DNA of 38,311 bases from Gemmatimonadaceae bacterium. GTDB taxonomy: Bacteria > Gemmatimonadota > Gemmatimonadetes > Gemmatimonadales > Gemmatimonadaceae. Under the pieces are notes generated by a model. It was not told the DNA's origin, searched no databases, and saw nothing but the letters and a program-made list of their open reading frames with translations. Shown here one piece after another: positions 1 through 7,394 of this stretch (within the stretch, counting starts at the first letter, position 1; every line of letters starts with the position of its first letter). The translations under genes and the position numbers were made by a program. Where the stretch lies: assembly GCA_016742275.1 (NCBI GenBank), contig JACVCD010000029.1, positions 1 to 38,311 on the forward strand. The letters run 5' to 3'.

Positions 1-13
1 CACTTCGGCAGCT

Positions 14-1261
14 TCATCTGTATATAGAGGAACGAGTGAGAAGAGATCCGGCAGCCGGTCCGCCGAGTGTGGGCCGAGTATGACTGTAGACGCCATTGGA
101 ACTCAGGGTGAACGCGTGACCTGTTCCCGATGCACTTGGTGTTAGATCAACGTTGGACTGAACGCTGACTTGATCGGTGGCATTGAGTGCCGGTGCTTGC
201 GTGGTGGTAACGGGGACTTGCTTCTCGCGCAGGATCTCCAGTAGCCGCGATACAGAGTCTCGCGCGACACCGGCAGCCGTCAGGCCATTGTCGCTCGCGT
301 TCAGCATGGTGAGTGCATCGGTGAAGCGGCGCTGATACGAGTAGGCACCGTTGTAGAACGCCCGGTTCATTGCAATCGGTCCGCGCGCACTCCCGCCGTA
401 TCGCAACGTGGTCGACTTCTGTGCGGTGGAGTCTGCACTGGCATCGGTCCATTGCATTGGAGGGGCCGTACCGAATCCACTTTGATTCCGGAACGAAAAA
501 TTCGTACCGGGCAACGTTTGCACGGCGACTTGCGCGCCGCTGAATCCGCCACGAGCGACATCCCACGGGAACTGGTTGAATGACAGGCGTACCTGTGCAT
601 CCGGTGGCAGCGTGTTCAGCGAAGAACCGAGACCGTTGTATGACGTACTGTTCTGATCACCCGAAAGGCCGAGTACCGAGAACATATCGGATAGCCCATC
701 GAGACCCGGAATCATCTGAACACCAGGCACGGTGGCCGCCATCGCCGCGATATTTCCGGTGCGGTCGGGCGGCACCGCCGTACTGTTGCTCAGCGTGCGG
801 TCACCTCCCCCAACATCCACGGTCGAGGCATTGCGATTTGGGAGCTGGCGTTGACCATCGGCTCTGACATCAACCTGATCGAGCACGGCAATGAGTGATT
901 GCAACCGCGTGTCCGCCAGCAATACTTCTTCCTCACCAATGCGTTTCAGCTGGAAGCGATGCGCCGCGTAGCCAAGAGACGCGAACTCGAGCCAATAGTC
1001 TCCTTCGCCGTTTACGAAGAGCAGCGTGAAATTGCCCCGCCGGTCCGTTCGTGTTGTCTTGGTGACATTTCCGCTGAACGATGTGGCGCGCACCTGGACA
1101 TTGGCGATTGGCTGCGAGTCGGGCCCGGTGACGCGTCCGCGAATAACGTCAGTGTTTTGCGCGACAAGCGCAGGTGCCCACAGTACGAAGAGCAGCAGGG
1201 CTGGGGACCACAATCGGGGCAACTGACGGAACGCGCACAACGACCACCAGCGAAAACCCAC
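14..1261 (-). CDS. TonB-dependent receptor-like protein, N-terminal part (carboxypeptidase-regulatory-like plus plug domain)
   Basis: The 415-residue product has a signal peptide (about residues 1-34, ending at an AxAxQ-like site), a carboxypeptidase-regulatory-like beta-sandwich (about 38-115, starting IRGRVTGPDSQPI) and a plug-like region (about 145-260, with VPGVQMIPG and YNGLGSSLNTLPPDAQV). This order is typical of TonB-dependent outer-membrane receptors of Gemmatimonadota and Bacteroidota, which import large substrates. The GTG start is supported by GGAGG five bases upstream. Family members usually continue for several hundred more residues as a beta barrel. Here a TGA lies only 14 bases from the window edge, and another frame stays open through it. 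The gene may therefore be frameshifted, truncated, or a short paralogue; the window cannot decide. Substrate unknown. Confidence 0.7.
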   Translation of the reverse strand: MGFRWWSLCAFRQLPRLWSPALLLFVLWAPALVAQNTDVIRGRVTGPDSQPIANVQVRATSFSGNVTKTTRTDRRGNFTLLFVNGEGDYWLEFASLGYAAHRFQLKRIGEEEVLLADTRLQSLIAVLDQVDVRADGQRQLPNRNASTVDVGGGDRTLSNSTAVPPDRTGNIAAMAATVPGVQMIPGLDGLSDMFSVLGLSGDQNSTSYNGLGSSLNTLPPDAQVRLSFNQFPWDVARGGFSGAQVAVQTLPGTNFSFRNQSGFGTAPPMQWTDASADSTAQKSTTLRYGGSARGPIAMNRAFYNGAYSYQRRFTDALTMLNASDNGLTAAGVARDSVSRLLEILREKQVPVTTTQAPALNATDQVSVQSNVDLTPSASGTGHAFTLSSNGVYSHTRPTLGGPAAGSLLTRSSIYR

Positions 1262-1322
1262 GACAGCCTCCGAAGAAACGCGGATACGGGACGATTGCCC
1301 GTTGGTGTCGTGTATGTTGGCT

Positions 1323-1342
1323 ACGGTTTCCTTCGAAACCGT
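1323..1342. repeat. Perfect 8-bp inverted repeat in the receptor gene leader
   Basis: ACGGTTTC and GAAACCGT flank a four-base loop about 60 bases upstream of the receptor start. No T-run follows on either strand, so it is not a normal intrinsic terminator. It could be an operator or an mRNA leader hairpin. Confidence 0.5.
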
Positions 1343-1362
1343 CCGTTTCGCAACTGCTTACA

Positions 1363-1391
1363 ACTTGCTGACAAGTCCCGGGAGCCCCGGG
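1363..1391 (-). terminator. Possible weak terminator region after the MBL-fold gene
   Basis: Two small hairpins follow the stop of the MBL-fold gene on the minus strand: CCCGGG-gct-CCCGGG, then ACTTG-TCAG-CAAGT. Neither is followed by a clear U-tract, so termination here is a guess. They may instead separate the operon from the receptor gene by mRNA structure. Confidence 0.3.
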
Positions 1392-1402
1392 AAGCAATTG
1401 GG

Positions 1403-2245
1403 TCAGAAGAGCGCAAGCTGTGTAGCGCGCGCATGACCGCTGCGTCCGAGCGCGTCAACACATTCAATGGGTTCACGCTGTGCACAAGCCCAGAGTAAAT
1501 CCTTGCGCCAGCCGGCACGACGCAGCGCGTCACGCGCGGTATCAATGGCGTGACTGGGGGTATTGTTGGTTTCGCTGAGATGCGCGAGCAATACACCTTG
1601 CAATCCGTGATGCGCGCTCGTCGCAAGCAGCGCCGCAGCACGATCATTCGACAAGTGGCCACGCCCACCGCTGATGCGTTTTTTGAGCTGCCAGGGATAA
1701 GGCCCCTGCTGCAGCATCGCGCGATCGTGATTGGATTCCATCACCAGCAGGTCGACGTGCGACAAGAACGCTGGCAAAGTCTCCGGCACGTCGCCGCAGT
1801 CGAGCACGATGGCCACACGAGCACCGCTGCGTGTGTCGGTCAGACGAAACGCGCGGCAATCGGCGGCATCATGCGGTACAGCATGATGTTCGACTTCGAA
1901 TCCCGCGATTGAGGTACCGGACGTGGCGCTGATTGACGCAACACGTTCCGGTGCGCCTCCCGGAATCGTGTCCAATGCCGCAAGGGTGGCGGCGGTGCCA
2001 TGCACCGTCCAGTTCCATCGCTTGGAGGCTGCCGCAGCGCCACTGGCGTGATCCACGTGCTCGTGCGTGAGCAGCAGGTCGTGCACCGATTCCGGAGTAC
2101 GCAGGGCCTGCGAGAAACGCCGCGCCATGGCGCGAACTCCGAAGCCGGCGTCGATCACCACACTGCCGATACTGCCTTCTACCAGTACGGCATTGCCGCG
2201 ACTTCCCGATCCCAACACCGTCACGCGTAACGTCCGATCACTCAT
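1403..2245 (-). CDS. MBL-fold metal-dependent hydrolase, WalJ/YycJ type
   Basis: The 280-residue product starts with a beta-lactamase-fold strand (VTVLGSGSRGNAVLVE). It carries the metal-binding motif HEHVDH at residues 61-66, a second metal region LDCGDV, and the stretch MESNHDRAML followed by GHLSN, which is characteristic of the YycJ/WalJ branch. These are probable cytoplasmic metal-dependent exonucleases or phosphodiesterases linked in Firmicutes to the WalRK cell-wall system; no walRK genes are seen here. Length fits the family (about 250-280). It lies 15 bases after the GlmU-like gene and is probably the last gene of the minus-strand operon. The ATG start has only a weak ribosome-binding site. 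Family assignment is secure; substrate is not known. Confidence 0.9.
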   Translation of the reverse strand: MSDRTLRVTVLGSGSRGNAVLVEGSIGSVVIDAGFGVRAMARRFSQALRTPESVHDLLLTHEHVDHASGAAAASKRWNWTVHGTAATLAALDTIPGGAPERVASISATSGTSIAGFEVEHHAVPHDAADCRAFRLTDTRSGARVAIVLDCGDVPETLPAFLSHVDLLVMESNHDRAMLQQGPYPWQLKKRISGGRGHLSNDRAAALLATSAHHGLQGVLLAHLSETNNTPSHAIDTARDALRRAGWRKDLLWACAQREPIECVDALGRSGHARATQLALF

Positions 2246-2260
2246 ACCACGAACATGCCT

Positions 2261-3505
2261 TCAGTCACGTGGCCAGCGCAAATCTTGAGCTGAATAGCCA
2301 TGGACCCGAGCCCACCAATCGCGTTGTGCGTCGGCCAGGAGAATGTGGCGACGCGCCATCATGCGCGATGCCGTGTCGAGAAATTTCGGTGCCTCGAACA
2401 CCTGATACGGCGAACCCGTGCCCCACGCGAACGGCTGAACCGCCTTTGGCGGCATGCGGTCGAACACATTGGCTCCCGTACCGATGACGCAGCCAGTCGT
2501 GAGACGCAGACCAATACCCGTCTTGGCATGATCACCGAACAATGTGCCCAGAAACTGCTGGCCCGTGTCGCGCACACCGTCCGGTGTCCACATCGCAACG
2601 GAACCATAGGTGTTCTTGAGATTGCTCGTGATAGTGCCGGCACCAAGGTTGACCCACCGGCCAAGAATAGAGTGCCCAACAAAGCCGTCATGTCCCTTGT
2701 TGCTGTGCCCAATCAGCACAGACGTCGACAGCTCGCCATGCACACGGCACACGTCGCCGATGGCACTCGCGGCAATACGATCCGTTGTGATCGTGGTGTC
2801 GACACCCACGTAGCACGGTCCCACCACACGCGTGAACGCTTGCACATGACTTCCGCGCCGCAGCAGCACCGGGCCGGCCGTGGTGTCAAAGAGCACCATG
2901 GGTTCAACCGTGGCTCCTGGCTCGACGAATACCGGGTGCTCACCGCGTATGGCGTATTCGGATGGATCGAGTGTCGCCGCGCTCACGATCGGGGCCATCG
3001 CCGGAATGTCGCGCCCGAGCAACGCCACAAGATTGCCAATGATGTCCCACACCTCGTGCAGCCAGAGGCCCTCGGTCGTGACACGTTGCGCCTGAGACCA
3101 CGTCTCGGGTACGAAGGGCCACTCACCTCGTTCAAGAGCGGGCGCATGCTGCATCACGACGGCGGGAGCAAGACGGACTGCAGCGACCTTGTCTCCAATG
3201 ATGATGCAATCGCTCGCCCGACTCGCATTGAAATCGTGATCGATCGCGGGAATCGCCCGGGTGTTGATAACCCAAACACTTCCGGCCTGGTCGAGCGCTG
3301 TCGAAAGCGCAGGCCACATTGGTGGTGCATCAAACTCGGCGAAGCCGTCCAGGTGTGCCGATGTCACGGCCGCACGAGCTTCAACACCTAGCACGCGAGC
3401 CCAACGTTCACGCACGAGAATTGCGCCAACGCGCATTTCGCCCAGTGGCCGTGACGTGGCAAATGGTTCGAAGGTGCGTGCGATCACGTCGTCGACGAGC
3501 AGCAT
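2261..3505 (-). CDS. GlmU-like sugar-nucleotide protein (alternative bacterial GlmU family) with left-handed beta-helix
   Basis: The 414-residue product has an N-terminal half resembling the alternative GlmU family (LLVDDVIART, TSRPLGEMRVGAILVRERW) but no classical nucleotidyltransferase G-loop (LAGGxGTR). From about residue 190 to 370 it shows hexapeptide-repeat sequence of a left-handed beta-helix (for example IGHSNKGHDGFVGHSILGR, then LGAGTITSNLKNTYG, where the GAGT motif matches GlmU acyltransferase-type domains). It probably makes or modifies an activated amino sugar such as UDP-GlcNAc. AGGA lies six bases before the ATG and overlaps the stop of the preceding ManC gene, implying coupled translation. 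The exact reaction is inferred from the family. Confidence 0.82.
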   Translation of the reverse strand: MLLVDDVIARTFEPFATSRPLGEMRVGAILVRERWARVLGVEARAAVTSAHLDGFAEFDAPPMWPALSTALDQAGSVWVINTRAIPAIDHDFNASRASDCIIIGDKVAAVRLAPAVVMQHAPALERGEWPFVPETWSQAQRVTTEGLWLHEVWDIIGNLVALLGRDIPAMAPIVSAATLDPSEYAIRGEHPVFVEPGATVEPMVLFDTTAGPVLLRRGSHVQAFTRVVGPCYVGVDTTITTDRIAASAIGDVCRVHGELSTSVLIGHSNKGHDGFVGHSILGRWVNLGAGTITSNLKNTYGSVAMWTPDGVRDTGQQFLGTLFGDHAKTGIGLRLTTGCVIGTGANVFDRMPPKAVQPFAWGTGSPYQVFEAPKFLDTASRMMARRHILLADAQRDWWARVHGYSAQDLRWPRD

Positions 3506-3513
3506 GAGAGTTC

Positions 3514-4545
3514 CTATTGCTCGCGAACGGTGGAGGGCAGTGCGTCGAGCAGTGTCTTGAGATCAGCCGCGTGCTCGCGAGTGGTGACCATGGTCAGACC
3601 ATCACGCGCGACAACCACGAGATTCTCCACACCGTAGAGCACGACCTGCGTTCCATCGGCATGAACGACATTGCCGCTGGCCTGGAGACTGAACACCGGG
3701 CCATGTGTCGCGTTGTCGTTGGCATCCTTGGAACGCACGCGGTGCAGCGCGGCCCAGGTCCCCACGTCATCCCATCCGAATTGACCGGGCAGTACCAACA
3801 CGCGATCACTGCGTTCCAGCACACCAACATCAATCGCAATCGATTGCACGGTCGCGAAGAAACGTTCGAGATCATCGCCGGCGGCTTCAAGCGCCGGTTG
3901 CACTTCAGGGGTGTGGGTGCGGATCTCATCCAGCAGATCGCCAACGCGCCAGGCGAAAATGCCGGAGTTCCAGAGATAGCCTTCGCGCACCATACGTTCG
4001 GCCGTCTCCCGATTGGGCTTTTCGGCAAAACGGGCAACACGACGCACGCCCGCAGCAACGGCATCACCGGGCTGGATATACCCGAATCCAGGATCCGGAC
4101 GAGACGGCACGATGCCGACCGTCACCAGCGCTTGACGTTCTGCCGCAACAGAGGCCGCGGCATCCAGCGTCGCCGCGAATGTGGTCACATCGCCGATCGA
4201 CCAATCCGCGTGCGTGCACACCATCACCGCTTCCGGTCCGCTACGTGCAGCGATGATACGCGCGGCCCAGGCCAGCGCAGCACAGGTGCCAGCCGGTCGC
4301 GGTTCGGCAATGACATTCTCTGGGGGCAACGTGGGGTCGAGCGCCAGAACACTCGCACGCAGCGACGCGTTGGTCAGCACCAGCGTATGTGCAGACGAGG
4401 CCGACGACCGCAGGCGATCAAGGGTATCGAGCAGCATGGCTTGGTTGCTGACCAGTGGCAGCAACTGCTTCGGCTGTTCCGGCGTTGACAGCGGCCAGAA
4501 TCGGGAACCGACTCCGCCCGCGAGCACCACGTTCCAACGGATCAT
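3514..4545 (-). CDS. manC: Mannose-1-phosphate guanylyltransferase
   Basis: This enzyme makes GDP-mannose from mannose-1-phosphate and GTP for cell-surface glycans. The product is 343 residues from the chosen ATG, starting MIRWNVVLAGGVGSRFWPLS. It has the G-loop LAGGVGSRFWP, the KQLLPL motif, FAEKPN (about 170-175), LWNSGIF and GWDDVGTW, all expected for the ManC/GMP family. It is the short type, lacking the C-terminal phosphomannose isomerase domain. The usual LPADH is changed to CTHADWSIGD, still keeping the key AD pair. A start 66 bases upstream is possible but would overlap the receiver gene by 56 bases; the chosen start leaves a 10-base gap. The neighbouring GlmU-like gene suggests a sugar-nucleotide supply operon. 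Confidence 0.9.
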   Translation of the reverse strand: MIRWNVVLAGGVGSRFWPLSTPEQPKQLLPLVSNQAMLLDTLDRLRSSASSAHTLVLTNASLRASVLALDPTLPPENVIAEPRPAGTCAALAWAARIIAARSGPEAVMVCTHADWSIGDVTTFAATLDAAASVAAERQALVTVGIVPSRPDPGFGYIQPGDAVAAGVRRVARFAEKPNRETAERMVREGYLWNSGIFAWRVGDLLDEIRTHTPEVQPALEAAGDDLERFFATVQSIAIDVGVLERSDRVLVLPGQFGWDDVGTWAALHRVRSKDANDNATHGPVFSLQASGNVVHADGTQVVLYGVENLVVVARDGLTMVTTREHAADLKTLLDALPSTVREQ

Positions 4546-4555
4546 ATTCGGACAA

Positions 4556-4981
4556 TCAGGAAGGGAAACTTGAACCCATGGTGCTACGAGTCGCCTCATC
4601 GAGGCACGCACGCACCCGGGCCAGCAGACGGCGCGGACTGAACGGCTTGGTCATGATCTCGGACACACCGAGGGCTTCCACTTCCCGAAGCTGTTCGTCC
4701 TGGCCGGCGGCGGTGAGAATGATGCACGGCAGGGACTGCCATCGTGGTTCACGGCGCACGGCCCGCAACACCTCAACCCCCGACACAAGGGGCAGCATCA
4801 AGTCGAGGACGATCAACGCCGGTTGAGGCATCGCTTCGAGCCGTTCAAGCGCGGCGGCGCCAGTCTCCGCCACCTCGACTGGGAAACCATCCTGTTCCAG
4901 TCGGGTTCGAATGATGCGGCCAATGTGCGGTTCATCCTCGACGACGAGGATGGTGGGTAGCGTCCGGTCCGGCGCGCTCAC
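4556..4981 (-). CDS. Single-domain response regulator (receiver only)
   Basis: The 141-residue protein is a CheY-like receiver with acidic pair E15-D16, phosphoacceptor D60 (VLDLMLP), T90 (ILTAAG) and K112 (TKPFS). There is no DNA-binding output domain; the tail after about residue 128 is short and Ser-rich. It should act by protein contact. Its GTG start overlaps the TGA of the upstream roadblock gene (GTGA), so the two are probably translated together. The nearest histidine kinase is the orphan on the other strand at 7395-8552; pairing is a guess. Role unknown. Confidence 0.92.
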   Translation of the reverse strand: MSAPDRTLPTILVVEDEPHIGRIIRTRLEQDGFPVEVAETGAAALERLEAMPQPALIVLDLMLPLVSGVEVLRAVRREPRWQSLPCIILTAAGQDEQLREVEALGVSEIMTKPFSPRRLLARVRACLDEATRSTMGSSFPS

Positions 4982-5331
4982 ACGAGCGCCGAAATCTGCG
5001 TCCGGTGACGGCGAAGCTCGTACAGCAGATTTGCCAGATTGGCTGCTGGCTCCAGCAATACGAGCAGGTAGGCTTCCGTCGACAGGGCCGCTACCACCAC
5101 CGAACCACGCTGATACTCGAGCACCATGAGCCCCATTTCGCCTCGCTGGCTGGCCAGTCCCAACTCAACTGCCGCCAGGGCCAGGGGCGGCACATGGGCA
5201 GCCAGTCCCTCCGGGTCGTGCGGGGACGAGCTGGCGCCATCGATCAGTAGGCCATCACGGCCGAGCACGATGGCGGCGTCCACGCCTTCGCGGCGGCGGA
5301 GCGTGGTGACAAGATCGCGTATGGTGGGCAT
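4978..5331 (-). CDS. Roadblock/LC7 domain protein (MglB-like)
   Basis: From the chosen ATG (MPTIRDLVTTLRRREGVDAA) the product is 117 residues, the usual size of a single roadblock/LC7 domain. Supporting features are the IVLGRDGLLIDG hairpin, the long helix with ALAAVELGLASQRGEMG, the VVVAALSTEAYLLVLL strands and a final helix. Such proteins dimerise and regulate small GTPases (MglB acts on MglA) or serve as scaffolds in two-component systems. No MglA-like GTPase is present in the window. A GTG at 5424 would add 31 unconvincing residues. The gene is coupled to the downstream receiver gene by a GTGA overlap, so a roadblock-receiver module is likely. Confidence 0.82.
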   Translation of the reverse strand: MPTIRDLVTTLRRREGVDAAIVLGRDGLLIDGASSSPHDPEGLAAHVPPLALAAVELGLASQRGEMGLMVLEYQRGSVVVAALSTEAYLLVLLEPAANLANLLYELRRHRTQISALV

Positions 5332-5429
5332 GGCGGAACGCTGCGCCGACTGCCGAGTGAAGTCAAGCGACCGGTGAGAGAGCCGAAGCGCTTGCCCTGC
5401 CACGAGTTGAGGGGTATCGTCCACTGCGT

Positions 5430-5445
5430 TGAACCGCGCGGTTCA
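5430..5445. promoter_or_regulatory. 16-bp perfect palindrome in divergent intergenic region
   Basis: TGAACCGCGCGGTTCA is its own reverse complement. It lies 15 bases before the lipoprotein start (plus) and about 100 bases before the roadblock start (minus). Position and symmetry fit an operator for a dimeric repressor. No regulator gene is adjacent, so this remains a sequence-based suggestion. Confidence 0.4.
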
Positions 5446-5460
5446 CTCTTGAGAATTCCC

Positions 5461-6087
5461 ATGGGGATCATGTTGTCCAGCTTCGTTTTCGGCGCGCCCC
5501 GCCTCGCTCGGCGCGCCCTGTCATTTCTGGCCCTGGCCATCACGGTGAGCGGTTTGAGCGCCTGTGGTAACGACAACAGTTTGTTGTCGCCGGCGACCAC
5601 CGAGAACGCGGTGCGTTCATTCAGCGTGTACGCCGTGAGCGGCACATCGGCCGCGCTGCCCGCGTCATACCGTTTCACGACGGAATCGCTGGAGCGTCCG
5701 CAGGTTTTGTCGAACGGCGCGGTCAATTTTGATATGGCCTTCGACATCACGGCCGACAACCGTGTCTCGCTTATTCCCGTCCGTGCGATCGTGCCACTGC
5801 CTCCCGCAGGCGCGCCAGCCGTTGGGTTTCGTACCACGGACGCGAGCTTCACCGCAGTGGAACGCGCGCCGACTACGGGCTTCACCATTGACACCGCGCT
5901 CGTTGTAGGCGCTGGTCAAGCGGTGATTGCGCAGGTGCAGGGCAGCGGATGCATTCTCGGTGACGCACTCTACGCAAAACTGGTGGTCGACAGCATCATC
6001 CTCACCGAGCGACGCCTTGTCGTACGCGCGCTGACCAACCGCAACTGCGGTTATCGCGCGCTGACAGTCGGATTACCCAAGAACTGA
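5461..6087 (+). CDS. Hypothetical lipoprotein
   Basis: The product is about 208 residues from the chosen ATG (MGIMLSSFVFGAP); a second ATG three codons on is equally possible. A basic, hydrophobic leader ends in the lipobox LSAC (about residue 35), so it is probably lipidated and exported. The rest is beta-rich and Ala/Val/Thr-rich, with two Cys (about residues 165 and 196: GSGCILG, NRNCGYR) that could form a disulfide. I do not recognise the family. It ends only 9 bases before serS and is likely the first gene of that operon, although the functional link is unclear. The long Ala/Pro stretch (PLPPAGAPAV) may be a linker or strand turn. Confidence 0.72.
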   Translation: MGIMLSSFVFGAPRLARRALSFLALAITVSGLSACGNDNSLLSPATTENAVRSFSVYAVSGTSAALPASYRFTTESLERPQVLSNGAVNFDMAFDITADNRVSLIPVRAIVPLPPAGAPAVGFRTTDASFTAVERAPTTGFTIDTALVVGAGQAVIAQVQGSGCILGDALYAKLVVDSIILTERRLVVRALTNRNCGYRALTVGLPKN

Positions 6088-6096
6088 ACGTCTGTT

Positions 6097-7371
6097 ATGC
6101 ACGATATCCGACTGCTGCGCGATCAACTGGACCATCTGCGCGAGGGCATGCGCCGTCGCGGCAAGCTTGAAGAACTCGCTCCCGTCCTGGATCGGGCGGA
6201 GACGCTCGAGCGCGAGCGCCGCACGGCCATTACGGAACTCGAGGCACAGCAGGCGCGACGCAACAAGGTCACGCAGGAAGTCGCGCAGCGCCGCAAGGCT
6301 GGTGACGACGCCGCAGAACTGATCGCCGAAGGCCGTGCCATTGGTGAAACCATTGCCGGGCTCGAAGCGCGTCGTCAGGAGGCGGAAGCAGCAGTGCAGC
6401 GCATGCTGTACGAGCTGCCGAACATCACGTTGCCCGAAGTGCCCGAGGGTGATGAGAGCAACAATCGCATTGTGTCGAGCTGGGGAACGCCGCGCACAGA
6501 TGGCGAGTCGTTGACGGCGCATTGGGATAAGGGCGCTGAACTCGGCATCCTCGATTTGGCGCGTGGAGCCAAGGTCAGTGGCTCGGGATTCATTGTGTAT
6601 CGTGGCGCCGGCGCCAAGTTGGTGCGCGCGCTCATGAACATGATGCTCGATTTGCACACGACCGAGCATGGCTACGAGGAGTGCTGGGTGCCGGTGGTGG
6701 TCAATCGTACCACCATGACTGGCACTGGCCAGCTGCCGAAGTTCGAAGACGACATGTACGCGCTCAATGAGGAGGGGATGTTTCTCATTCCCACTGCCGA
6801 AGTACCGGTCACGAATCTCTATCGTGATGAGATTCTTGAATTGAGCGATCTGCCGCGTGGTCTGTGCGCGTATAGTCCGTGCTTCCGTCGGGAAGCGGGA
6901 TCGGCGGGCAAAGACACACGCGGTTTGCTGCGCGTGCATCAGTTCGACAAGGTGGAACTCGTGCGGTATGCCACGCCTGAAACATCGCGTGATGAACTGG
7001 AGCGTCTGACGCGCGAGGCAGAAACTGTTCTCGAACGTCTGGAATTGCCGTATCGCCGATTGTTGTTGGCCGCAGGCGACACGGGATTCTCGAGTGCGAT
7101 GACCTACGACCTTGAGGTCTATGCACCGGCAGTTGGTAAGTGGCTCGAAGTTTCGAGCTGCAGCGTGTTCACCGACTTCCAGGCTCGTCGTGCCAACATC
7201 CGCTATCGCCCGGCACCGGGTGAGAAGCCACGGTTTGTGCATACGCTGAATGGCTCGGCGCTGGCGTTCTCGCGTATCATTGCCAGCATCATGGAGCATC
7301 ATCAGCAGGCGGACGGCACGGTGCGCATTCCTGCGGCTCTGCAGCCGTACTACGGACGCGCGACACTCTAG
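6097..7371 (+). CDS. serS: Seryl-tRNA synthetase
   Basis: The cytoplasmic class II synthetase charges tRNA-Ser (and tRNA-Sec where present). At 424 residues it has the usual size. It opens with the long coiled-coil arm (about residues 1-105, rich in Arg/Glu/Ala) that binds the tRNA long variable arm. The catalytic core shows motif 1 around GSGFIVYRGAGAKLVRALM, motif 2 in CFRREAGSAGKDTRGLLRVH, and motif 3 in NGSALAFSRIIASIMEHHQ. The C-terminus IRIPAALQPYYGR-like segment is standard for SerRS. The gene sits 9 bases after the lipoprotein gene and 23 before the histidine kinase, so it is probably co-transcribed with both. Confidence 0.98.
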   Translation: MHDIRLLRDQLDHLREGMRRRGKLEELAPVLDRAETLERERRTAITELEAQQARRNKVTQEVAQRRKAGDDAAELIAEGRAIGETIAGLEARRQEAEAAVQRMLYELPNITLPEVPEGDESNNRIVSSWGTPRTDGESLTAHWDKGAELGILDLARGAKVSGSGFIVYRGAGAKLVRALMNMMLDLHTTEHGYEECWVPVVVNRTTMTGTGQLPKFEDDMYALNEEGMFLIPTAEVPVTNLYRDEILELSDLPRGLCAYSPCFRREAGSAGKDTRGLLRVHQFDKVELVRYATPETSRDELERLTREAETVLERLELPYRRLLLAAGDTGFSSAMTYDLEVYAPAVGKWLEVSSCSVFTDFQARRANIRYRPAPGEKPRFVHTLNGSALAFSRIIASIMEHHQQADGTVRIPAALQPYYGRATL

Positions 7372-7394
7372 CACGCCCCATACGTGATCACCAC

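Noticed and set aside
6073-7374. Long open frame antisense to serS
   Set aside because: SerRS motifs on the plus strand explain the sequence; the antisense product shows no family marks.
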